Below, in pieces: positions 1 through 5,363 of a DNA stretch of 5,363 nt (its first letter is position 1; each line of letters begins with the position of its first letter). The DNA comes from Longimicrobium sp. GTDB lineage: Bacteria > Gemmatimonadota > Gemmatimonadetes > Longimicrobiales > Longimicrobiaceae. Both the position numbers and the translations under genes were made by a program. The stretch is from positions 1 through 5,363 of the forward strand of contig JAUJMI010000201.1 in NCBI GenBank assembly GCA_030446945.1. The letters are read 5' to 3'. Below the pieces are notes generated by a model. The model saw only the letters and a list, made by a program, of their open reading frames with translations, was not told the DNA's origin and searched no databases.

Positions 1-15
1 GCATTCTGAACGGCT

Positions 16-90
16 GGTCTCACGCAGAGGCGCAGAGACGCAGGAGAGAAAAGAATGAGAACAGACGGTCTCACACAGAGCCACAGAGGG
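16..90. repeat. Two blocks of 8-base periodic direct repeat (CGCAGAGR type)
   Basis: Two blocks each begin with the identical octamer GGTCTCAC (16-23 and 67-74, offset 51 bases). The first continues as degenerate 8-base units CGCAGAGG, CGCAGAGA, CGCAGGAG. The second continues as CACAGAGC, CACAGAGG. They are joined by a purine-rich, A-rich spacer (about 44-66). The block begins just past the methyltransferase stop and is non-coding as far as I can tell. From memory, intergenic 'CACGCAGAGGCGCAGAGA'-like strings are dispersed in some Gemmatimonadota and other large GC-rich genomes. That membership is an inference. Function is unknown. Confidence 0.6.
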
Positions 91-95
91 CGCCT

Positions 96-839
96 TCAAC
101 TCCCGCGGTGCGCGATCACGAGACGGTATCCCAGATCGACCTGTGCCTGGCGGAGGAGATCTCCGTGCCGGCGCTCCCACGTGCCATTCTCGAGGTCGTC
201 GCGCAGGCGGGCCAGCCCGGGCTCGATGTCGCCGATCATGGAGAACAGCGAGATCGCGCCGCGGACACCCGCGTCCAGGTAGGCATGCGGCCGCCGCCAG
301 TATGCCCCGAGGAAACCATCGGTGCAGTCGTGCGGCACCATCAGCGGACGCACTTCCATCTCCCCCAGCACGCCCGCGAGCTCGTCGATGGAAGGGAGGA
401 TGCGGCGATCGATCTCCCTGATCGCCGGGAAGTAGTCATCGACCAGCCAGAAGAGCGACGACGCGGGATCCGCCGTGAGGATGACGACCCGGCGTCTCGC
501 CACCCGGGCCAGCTCGGTGAGGCCCCGCACCCGATCGGGCCAGTGGTGCACCGTCAGAATGGCCAGCGCCGCGGCGAACGCGCCGTCCGGAAACGGCAGA
601 TCCGTCGCGCTGGCCTGCACGACCGGCGCACTCCCCGCGCGGCGCTGCCGGATCATCTCCATGGAGGGTTCCACGGCGACGACGGCACGATCGGCCGGCT
701 CATACGATCCCGCGCCCGCGCCGACGTTCACCACGCTCTGCTCGTCGCCCAGCGCGCGGAGGATGGCGGCGCCGATTCGCGGGTCCGGCCGGCGATAGCG
801 GTTGTAGCCGAGACCGATCTCGTCGTAGAGCTGCGGCAT
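96..839 (-). CDS. Class I SAM-dependent methyltransferase
   Basis: This 247-residue protein is a small cytoplasmic methyltransferase of the Methyltransf_11 type, which transfers a methyl group from S-adenosylmethionine; the acceptor cannot be read from the sequence. The N-terminal YDEIGLGYNRYRRPDPRI segment (5-22) is typical of this group. Motif I is VNVGAGAGSYEP (37-48), the glycine-rich SAM loop. The acidic end of strand 2 is VVAVEPS, with E57 placed to hold the ribose hydroxyls. ATDLPFPDGAFAAAL (78-92) is the adenine-contacting D80 plus the strand-4 region, followed by LTVHHWPD (95-102). The C-terminal part (about 120-247) has a WRRP segment (181-184) and is probably the substrate-specific cap. 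The ATG at 839 is supported by AGGTGA (849 to 844) four bases upstream, a good Shine-Dalgarno match. The gene is divergent from the permease and has no operon partner in view. A long open frame on the opposite strand is a codon-bias shadow. Confidence 0.88.
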   Translation of the reverse strand: MPQLYDEIGLGYNRYRRPDPRIGAAILRALGDEQSVVNVGAGAGSYEPADRAVVAVEPSMEMIRQRRAGSAPVVQASATDLPFPDGAFAAALAILTVHHWPDRVRGLTELARVARRRVVILTADPASSLFWLVDDYFPAIREIDRRILPSIDELAGVLGEMEVRPLMVPHDCTDGFLGAYWRRPHAYLDAGVRGAISLFSMIGDIEPGLARLRDDLENGTWERRHGDLLRQAQVDLGYRLVIAHRGS

Positions 840-1193
840 TCTGTCACCTTTCCCGGTATGTGGCCGACCGAGGTGCGATTGGCGGCAGGGGGGGCGCGTC
901 CCGAGGCTCGCCAGCGCCTCGTGTGGCGTCGATCGTAAGGGAATTTAGGTGCTCCCATCAAACAGCGAACCCCGCGGCCGAGACGCTCCTTGTTCGCCGC
1001 TGGGATGCTTTCGTCCCGGAATCGGACACTCCGGCGTGGGGCCGCACGGGGTGTGGGGCGCATATCCGCTGGCGTGGCACGCGGTTGGGCGAGGCGGGAC
1101 TCGCGGAACGGCGGATGCCTTACAGGGGAGCACGCGCCCCGCCCGGCACTCCATCTCCCGCGGCGCCGCTCCTTACCCCTGGGCAAAGATCTC
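840..1193. other. Divergent intergenic region between methyltransferase and permease
   Basis: This 354-base stretch separates two divergent starts. The methyltransferase side carries its ribosome binding site (844-849) and a possible promoter (932-961). On the permease side I see no convincing -35/-10 pair. The RNA of the plus strand could form a small hairpin at 1002-1017 (GGGATG, loop CTTT, CGTCCC, with one G-T wobble), and there is a loose inverted repeat CCGGA/TCCGG at 1016-1020 and 1030-1034. A plus-strand frame runs open from a TTG at 990 into the permease. Its arginine-rich translation looks like random GC-rich reading and I do not count it as coding. Confidence 0.5.
932..961 (-). promoter_or_regulatory. 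Possible sigma-70-like promoter for the methyltransferase
   Basis: Read on the minus strand there is TTGATG (961 to 956), an 18-base spacer that is AT-richer than its surroundings, then TACGAT (937 to 932). Each hexamer matches four of six consensus bases. This would start transcription around 925, leaving a leader of roughly 85 bases before the ATG at 839. The match is weak and promoter consensus in the likely phylum is not firmly known, so this is only a candidate. Confidence 0.28.
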
Positions 1194-3683
1194 ATGAAGA
1201 CAAGCCTATCCCTGCTGGATTTCAAGCTCGGCCTCCGCATGCTGGTGAAGTATCCCGGCCTGTCGCTGGTCGCCGTCGTCGGGATGGCGGTTGCCATCGC
1301 GGCGGGGGCGGGGTCGTTCGCCTTCGTGAGCACGATGAGCGGTCCCGCGTGGCCGCTGCGCGACCCCGGCCGCCTGGTCGCGATCCGGGACATCCGGGTG
1401 GACAACGGCGAGGTGCCGGACCGCGCGTCGCTGCACGACTTCGCCGCGTGGCGCGGCGAGCTGAAGTCCATCCGGGAGCTCTCCGCGTACCGCACGGAGA
1501 CCCGCAACCTGGCGGTTCCGGGGGCGAGCCCCGAGCTGGTGCGCACGGCGGAGATGACGGCCTCGGGATTCCGCGTGGCGGGGGTAGCGCCGGCGCTCGG
1601 GCGGCCGCTCCTGGAGGCGGACGAGCGCCCGAGCGCGCCGCCCGTCGTGGTGATCGCGCACGAGGAGTGGCAGCGCCGCTTCGGCGGCGACCCGCGCATC
1701 CTGGGCCGGCCCGTGCGGCTGGGCGAGACGGTGCACACGGTCGTCGGCGTGATGCCGGATGGATACCTCTTCCCCGTCAACCACCGCTTCTGGGTGCCGC
1801 TGCGGCTGAACCCGGCGGACTACGCGCCGGGCGAGTCCCCACCGGTCGACATCTTCGGCCGGCTGGCGGAGGGCGCGACCATCCGCCAGGCCCGGGCGGA
1901 GCTGGCCGCGATCGGGCAGCGCACGGCGGCTTCGCTCCCGGCCCCGGAGAGGACGGCGCGCCCGGTCGTGCTGCCGTACACGCACCCGGTGGTCGGCATC
2001 GGCAGCCCCGCGACGGCGCTCATCATCCGTCTGGTGCAGCTCTTCGTGAGTGCCATGGTGCTGGTGATCGCCGTAAACGTGGCGATCCTGATCTACGCGC
2101 GCACGGCCGCGCGCATGGGTGAGATCGCCGTGCGCACCGCGCTGGGCGCGAGCCGGGGACGGGTAGTGGCGCAGCTCTTCGCCGAGGCGCTCGTGCTCTC
2201 CGCCGCCTCGGCGGCCGTGGGGCTGACGCTCGCCGGCATGGGGCTCTCGATCGCGAACCGCTCGATGGCGAGCGGGCCGCAGGAGATGCCCTTCTGGATC
2301 CGCTTCGGCCTCACCCCGGGTGTGGTGGCGTACGCCATGGGGATGGCGGTCGCGGCGGGGGTGATCGTCGGAGTCCTTCCCGCGCTCAAGGCGACCGGGC
2401 GGAACGTGCAGACCAGGATCCAGCAGTTCTCGTCGCACGGCGCACGGATGCAGCTCGGCCGCACCTGGACCGCGCTCATCGTGATCCAGGTGGCGCTCGC
2501 GGTGGCGGCGCTCCCGTACGCGCTCAACTTCGCCTCGCAGACCGCCCGCGACGCGATGGGCGACCCCGGGTATGCCGACGACCGTTTCCTGCGCGCGCAG
2601 CTTTCGATGGAGCGCGAGGCAGCGCCGCCGACCGCCGAGGCGGAGGCGTACGAGCGCGCCTACCGGGCCCGATTCGCCACCCGCGCGCAGGAGTTGCTGC
2701 GCAGCCTGCGAGAGGAGCCGCGGGTCGCCGGCGTGACCTACGTGAGCTACTTCCCCGGGCAGGAGCGGTACGCCGAACTCGAAGCGGAGCGCGCCGCGGC
2801 CGCGGGCGCGGAGGGCGAGCGCCGCTGGGCGGGGATGAACGCGGTGGACACCGGCTTCTTCGGCGTGTTCGGCGTGCCGTTGCTCGCCGGGCGAGGCTTC
2901 GTCGCCGCCGACGGCCGCGAGGGCTCCACGGCCGTCGTCGTCAACCAGGTGTTCGCGGAGCGCCTCGGCGGGTCCGGCCCGGTGCTGGGGCGCCGCATCC
3001 GCCTCGCCGCCGACCCGGAGGTGCCGGGATCGGCCGCGGGGCCGTGGTACGAGATCGTGGGGATCGTCCCCCATTTCCCCACCGCTCCCTCGTACGTCGG
3101 CCTCACGCCCAAGGTCTATCGGCCCGCAGCGGTCGGCGATCTCGCGAGCCCCATCCTCCTGCTGCGCATCGGACGCGGCGAGTCGGCGGCGTTCGCGGGG
3201 CGGCTCAGGCAGGTGGCCGCGGCGGTCGATCCGGCGCTTCAGCTCCACGAGATGCGCGGCGTGGCCGAGGACGTGAGGCGCGATCGCAAGTTCAGCCGCT
3301 ACACGGCGTTGATGACGGTGATCGGGACCCTCAGCGTGCTCCTGCTCACGGCGGCCGGGATCTACGCGATGATGGCCTTCACCATCGTCCGCCGCCGCCG
3401 CGAGATCGGCATCCGTGCCGCCCTGGGCGCGGACGGGCGCCGCGTGCTCAGCGGCATCCTTGCGCGCGCCTGCGGGCAGATCGGGGCGGGGGTGCTGGCC
3501 GGGCTCGTGCTGGCCGCTGCCGTGGGCTGGGTGGCGGGCGGCGCCCTCATCACGGGGAAGACGGTCGTGCTGTGGCCGGTCGTGGCGGTGCTGATAGGGC
3601 TGGTGGGACTGCTGGCGGCGCTCGGGCCGGCGCGGCGCGGGCTGCGGATCGAGCCGTCGGAGGCGCTGCGGGCGGATGGGTGA
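1194..3683 (+). CDS. ADOP-type ABC transporter permease (duplicated MacB/FtsX architecture)
   Basis: This 829-residue inner-membrane protein has two fused MacB/FtsX-like halves, the layout of the ADOP (acidobacterial duplicated orphan permease) family. Its substrate is unknown; relatives of the MacB type act as mechanotransmission exporters rather than conventional channels. Half 1: DFKLGLRML leader (9-17), TM1 about 22-45, a periplasmic MacB core domain about 46-275, TM2 about 280-302, the cytoplasmic coupling-helix motif EIAVRTALGASR (310-321), TM3 about 330-353, and TM4 about 376-396 ending in GVLPALKAT. Half 2: TM5 about 425-446, a periplasmic domain about 447-700, TM6 about 706-729, a second coupling motif EIGIRAALGA (737-746), TM7 about 760-782, TM8 about 792-811, and the family's C-terminal signature PARRGLRIEPSEALRADG. 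I chose the ATG at 1194 because the family normally begins just before the D-F/L-x-L-G-L-R-M-L segment. The Shine-Dalgarno there is poor (only AAAGA at 1186-1190). No ATPase or adaptor gene is adjacent, so it must borrow a MacB-like ATPase from elsewhere or work alone. Confidence 0.92.
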   Translation: MKTSLSLLDFKLGLRMLVKYPGLSLVAVVGMAVAIAAGAGSFAFVSTMSGPAWPLRDPGRLVAIRDIRVDNGEVPDRASLHDFAAWRGELKSIRELSAYRTETRNLAVPGASPELVRTAEMTASGFRVAGVAPALGRPLLEADERPSAPPVVVIAHEEWQRRFGGDPRILGRPVRLGETVHTVVGVMPDGYLFPVNHRFWVPLRLNPADYAPGESPPVDIFGRLAEGATIRQARAELAAIGQRTAASLPAPERTARPVVLPYTHPVVGIGSPATALIIRLVQLFVSAMVLVIAVNVAILIYARTAARMGEIAVRTALGASRGRVVAQLFAEALVLSAASAAVGLTLAGMGLSIANRSMASGPQEMPFWIRFGLTPGVVAYAMGMAVAAGVIVGVLPALKATGRNVQTRIQQFSSHGARMQLGRTWTALIVIQVALAVAALPYALNFASQTARDAMGDPGYADDRFLRAQLSMEREAAPPTAEAEAYERAYRARFATRAQELLRSLREEPRVAGVTYVSYFPGQERYAELEAERAAAAGAEGERRWAGMNAVDTGFFGVFGVPLLAGRGFVAADGREGSTAVVVNQVFAERLGGSGPVLGRRIRLAADPEVPGSAAGPWYEIVGIVPHFPTAPSYVGLTPKVYRPAAVGDLASPILLLRIGRGESAAFAGRLRQVAAAVDPALQLHEMRGVAEDVRRDRKFSRYTALMTVIGTLSVLLLTAAGIYAMMAFTIVRRRREIGIRAALGADGRRVLSGILARACGQIGAGVLAGLVLAAAVGWVAGGALITGKTVVLWPVVAVLIGLVGLLAALGPARRGLRIEPSEALRADG

Positions 3684-3704
3684 GCGCGGGGCGGATCCCA
3701 AACA

Positions 3705-3808
3705 CCGGGGGATGAAATCAATCCCCGGGCTGGAACCACGGGAAGACGGCTGGAGCCGTCACGAGAGCCGCAGCCAGTGCGCGAGGGCGGTAATCGTGTG
3801 GTTCCAGC
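3705..3808. repeat. Composite palindromic element with nested hairpins
   Basis: Three inverted repeats lie end to end or nested, starting 21 bases after the permease stop. The first is CCGGGG (3705-3710) with CCCCGG (3723-3728), containing an inner GAT-gaa-ATC. The second is a perfect 11-base pair, GCTGGAACCAC (3729-3739) with GTGGTTCCAGC (3798-3808). The third is nested inside the second: GACGGCT (3745-3751) with AGCCGTC (3754-3760), separated by two bases. There is no T-run, so it is not a standard intrinsic terminator, although it could still stop or protect the permease transcript. The shape recalls the dispersed palindromic repeats (GGGGAT-gaa-ATCCCC plus GGCTGGAGCC-type arms) that I remember from cyanobacteria and other large genomes. 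Family membership is inferred. Confidence 0.6.
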
Positions 3809-3875
3809 GGCCTTCGCTCGCTTCTGGAATTGAGCTCCAGGGCGCGCCGAGATCCCGCCCCCGAGCCCGCGCAGG

Positions 3876-4143
3876 GTGACCGCAGAGCCCACGGCGGCGG
3901 GGGAGCAGGCGTCGATTTCCGTGCTCGCGGCCCGGTACGGGATGTCCTTTGCGGCGGTGCAGAAGCACGACGCCGTGCTGAAGGGAGCGGGGCCAGTGAC
4001 CAAGCAGGTGCAGGGCCGCGAGCGGATCGTCCGCGGCAACCCGGAGCGGATCGCGCGAGCTGCTCGCCCAGCTCGAGGAGTTGTGGAAGGCCCGCTTCAG
4101 CCAGGGCGACGCCCTGTTCCCCCACCCCCCGCCCCAGAAGTAA
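3876..4143 (+). pseudogene. Decayed ArsR-family winged-helix regulator (frameshifted, N-terminally truncated)
   Basis: The reading frame from the GTG at 3876 gives GEQASISVLAARYGMSFAAVQKH, VTKQ and GRERIVRGNPERIAR. This is the helix-turn-helix and wing of ArsR-like repressors that usually precede an SRPBCC gene. At about 4053-4057 the frame breaks: the continuation RELLAQLEELWKARF, the family's C-terminal helix, lies one base out of phase (codons from 4054) and ends at TAA 4141-4143. The break sits in a GCGCG run and is explained by loss of one CG dinucleotide, or another non-multiple of three. The usual first 25 or so residues, including an ADxTRR-type helix, are not recognisable upstream of the GTG. 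Two hydrophobic core positions near the recognition helix look replaced, giving QKHDAVL and AGPVTK where relatives have V and L. A naive call running to 4358 would be a chimera of real and out-of-frame sequence. The next relic begins three bases after its stop, as in an intact ArsR/SRPBCC operon. Confidence 0.78.
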
Positions 4144-4146
4144 GCC

Positions 4147-4440
4147 ACGCCCATCACCTCCGTATCCTCCGACGCGGACGCGCTCACCCTCAGCATCGTC
4201 GGCGACTATCCCGTGCCGGTGGAGCGGCTCTGGGCGGCGTATGCGGACCCACGGCAGCTGGAAAGGTTCTGGGGGCCCGAGACGTGGCCCGGCACCTTCA
4301 CCCGCCACGACATGGAGGCGGGTGGCCGCTCCGAACCAGCTGGTGGAGATGGGGATGACGAGGGCCTGCGGTCGGCGCTCGGACGGCTGGACGGTGTGCT
4401 GGCCGAACCCGTCTCCCTCGCGGCGCAGCGCGCCGGCTGA
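4147..4440 (+). pseudogene. Decayed SRPBCC (AHSA1-like) domain gene, start lost and internally deleted
   Basis: Reading from ACG at 4147 gives TPITSVSSDADALTLSIVGD, then PVPVERLWAAYADPRQLERFWGPETW and HDMEAGGRSE, the classic N-terminal half of an SRPBCC/AHSA1-like lipid-cavity protein. Three lesions are visible. The expected ATG is ACG. After GGRSE (to 4335) the sequence jumps straight to NQLVEMGMT (4334-4360, in the next frame), which belongs near the C-terminus in relatives, so roughly 60-80 codons of the beta-sheet core are missing. Finally, between 4357 and 4360 one G appears lost, because the C-terminal helix EGLRSALGRLDGVLAE (from 4360) returns to the original frame and runs to TGA 4438-4440. 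A gene caller could start at GTG 4213 and report a 75-residue protein, but that would lack most of the fold. It is co-oriented with, and three bases behind, the broken ArsR relic. Confidence 0.78.
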
Positions 4441-4447
4441 TCGGCGC

Positions 4448-4468
4448 AACGGGAAAGGGCCGAGCCCT
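4448..4468 (-). terminator. Weak hairpin, possible terminator for the oxygenase-like gene
   Basis: AGGGC (4456-4460) and GCCCT (4464-4468) form a perfect 5-base stem with a 3-base loop. On the minus strand it is followed by TTTCCCGTT-like sequence, a poor T-tract. It lies about 70 bases past the stop of the minus-strand gene ending at 4538 and in the gap between that gene and the relic operon. The stem is short and the T-tract is interrupted, so this is tentative. Confidence 0.2.
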
Positions 4469-4537
4469 GGGACGAGGTTCGCGCAGGAGGGAGTCAAGCG
4501 AGGCCGGAGGGGGTGAAACGCTGGCTCGCCGACACCG

Positions 4538-5356
4538 TCAGCCGGCCGGAGACGGGGCAGGGACGGGGCGCGTGGTGCGCGGCTCCGGACGGCCCGCCGC
4601 GACGTGATCCAGCCCCCGAATGGCGGGGAGATACGTGGGTGGCATGAGCAGCCTCTGGATCGCCGAGCGCAATCGGGCGCGGACCAGGAGGGGGTAGAAG
4701 CGAAAGAGTGGGCGCAGCCACTCGGCGCGCTTCAGCCGCAGCAGGTCGCGCACGTGCGCGGGCGCCAGGATCGCCTGGATGCGCAGCAGGATCTGGTAAC
4801 GCCAGGCGCCGAGGTGCTTCCGGTATTGGGCGTACAGCGCATCGGTGCCGTCGCCCCTGGCCAGGTCGCGGCGCAGGTGGAGCTCGCGATCCGCTTTCCA
4901 TTCGGCGTACGTCGCCGGGAGATCGGGGATCCGCAGGCCGGTGCCCACCCGGCGGAACACGTCGTAGAGCTCTTCCCGCTCGGCGGCGGTCAGCGGCCCC
5001 GCGAGCAGCTCGTGCGCCCGCTGGGAGTAGTCGATCAGCATGTAGAGCACGTCGCGGTGGGCCCAGTCGGGGATGGACTGGCCACGCTCGCGCTCCACCG
5101 CCCGGTGAACCGCCACGATGCGGTCGAGGGTGCGCGCGGCGGTGAGCGCGTCGGCGAAGACGATCCCCTGCGCGTAGCCGGCCGTGGAGAAGAGCCGGCT
5201 GATGGGATCGCCCGGCAGCTTCCCGGTGAAGAACAGCCAGTCGACCGCGCGGTTGAGCGCGAACTCGGCGGCGGAGCCGGCGAAGACCAGGAGCACCATG
5301 TCTCCATCTCCCCAGATCCTGCGCACGATGGAACCTCGATCCACGAAATCAGCCAC
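4538..5356 (-). CDS. DUF2236 / MpaB-family oxygenase-like protein
   Basis: This 272-residue protein is of the DUF2236 family (the ER-bound oxygenase MpaB / latex-clearing protein Lcp catalytic domain), whose studied members are b-type haem oxygenases; the substrate here is unknown. Family-like segments in order: FVDRGSIVRRIWGD (4-17), a hydrophobic helix MVLLVFAGSAAEFALNRAVDWLFF (20-43), LFSTAGYAQGIVFAD (55-69), HRAVERERG (84-92), IPDWAHRDVLYMLIDYSQRAHELLAGPLT (95-123), REELYDVFRRVG (127-138), LPATYAEWK (146-154), HLRRDL (160-165) and YRKHLGAWRYQIL (178-190). Histidines available for haem binding are H84, H100, H115, H160, H181 and H201. The last 20 or so residues are proline-rich and unconserved in appearance. 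The start taken is GTG at 5356. The frame stays open to the window edge, so an upstream start is possible, but the SIVRRIWG segment usually lies close to the family's N-terminus. Its ribosome binding site would lie beyond the window or in its last few bases. Confidence 0.82.
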   Translation of the reverse strand: MADFVDRGSIVRRIWGDGDMVLLVFAGSAAEFALNRAVDWLFFTGKLPGDPISRLFSTAGYAQGIVFADALTAARTLDRIVAVHRAVERERGQSIPDWAHRDVLYMLIDYSQRAHELLAGPLTAAEREELYDVFRRVGTGLRIPDLPATYAEWKADRELHLRRDLARGDGTDALYAQYRKHLGAWRYQILLRIQAILAPAHVRDLLRLKRAEWLRPLFRFYPLLVRARLRSAIQRLLMPPTYLPAIRGLDHVAAGRPEPRTTRPVPAPSPAG

Positions 5357-5363
5357 GATGCCC

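Noticed and set aside
16..90. CRISPR array
   Set aside because: Repeats are 8-base, degenerate and without unique spacers of regular length, and there is no cas gene in the window.
108..938. Open plus-strand frame of 276 codons opposite the methyltransferase
   Set aside because: It is a mirror of a well-supported SAM methyltransferase. Its translation is rich in Arg, His and Asp with no domain, as expected for the antisense frame of GC-rich codons.
990..1193. 68-residue N-terminal extension of the permease from a TTG codon
   Set aside because: The extension is arginine-rich and featureless, and lies ahead of the usual family N-terminus. The ATG at 1194 fits the family better.
860..2122. 420-codon plus-strand frame overlapping the permease start
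   Set aside because: It is a Gly/Arg/Pro-rich out-of-frame reading of the permease and leader, with no recognisable domain.
1206..3701. Open minus-strand frame of 831 codons covering nearly the whole permease
   Set aside because: Strikingly long, but the composition is Arg/His/Ala repeats with no motif, and the plus strand has unmistakable MacB/FtsX features. High GC at third positions removes stop codons from this frame.
3705..3728. Classical intrinsic terminator after the permease
   Set aside because: The stem is good but no T-run follows. It is better described as part of the palindromic element.
3876..4358. A 160-residue single protein
   Set aside because: Only its first 60 or so residues match a family. 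After about 4053 the true continuation is in another frame, so the rest is out-of-frame reading through the SRPBCC relic.
4708..5145. 145-codon plus-strand frame opposite the oxygenase-like gene
   Set aside because: Arg/Ala/Gly-rich shadow of a supported DUF2236 gene.

Overview
This is a GC-rich window that looks like a chromosomal segment from a large-genome soil or environmental bacterium. A duplicated MacB/FtsX-type permease of the kind abundant in Gemmatimonadota and Acidobacteriota, an ArsR/SRPBCC gene pair and 'CACGCAGAG'-type interspersed repeats together suggest Gemmatimonadota, possibly Longimicrobium-like. This is an inference from gene style and remembered family patterns, not from a marker gene.

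Layout, left to right. (1) Positions 16-90 hold two blocks of an 8-base periodic repeat, each opened by GGTCTCAC. (2) A class I SAM-dependent methyltransferase lies on the minus strand (839 to 96) with a good ribosome binding site and a possible promoter at 932-961. (3) A 354-base divergent intergenic region (840-1193) follows. (4) An 829-residue orphan ABC permease of the ADOP/MacB-FtsX architecture lies on the plus strand (1194-3683). No ATPase or HlyD-type partner is in view. (5) A composite palindromic element (3705-3808, with further complementary arms to 3840) lies just after the permease. (6) Next come the decayed remains of a two-gene operon: an ArsR-family winged-helix regulator (3876-4143) and an SRPBCC/AHSA1-like protein (4147-4440). 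Between them they carry a lost N-terminus, two frameshifts, an ATG-to-ACG start change and a large internal deletion. (7) A DUF2236/MpaB-type oxygenase-like protein (5356 to 4538, minus strand) reaches close to the right edge and converges on the relic operon.

The intact genes do not form one pathway. The methyltransferase and permease are divergent, and the oxygenase-like gene faces the relics. The most informative part of the window is the relic operon and the structured repeat beside it. I see no convincing new defence, mobile or biosynthetic system here.
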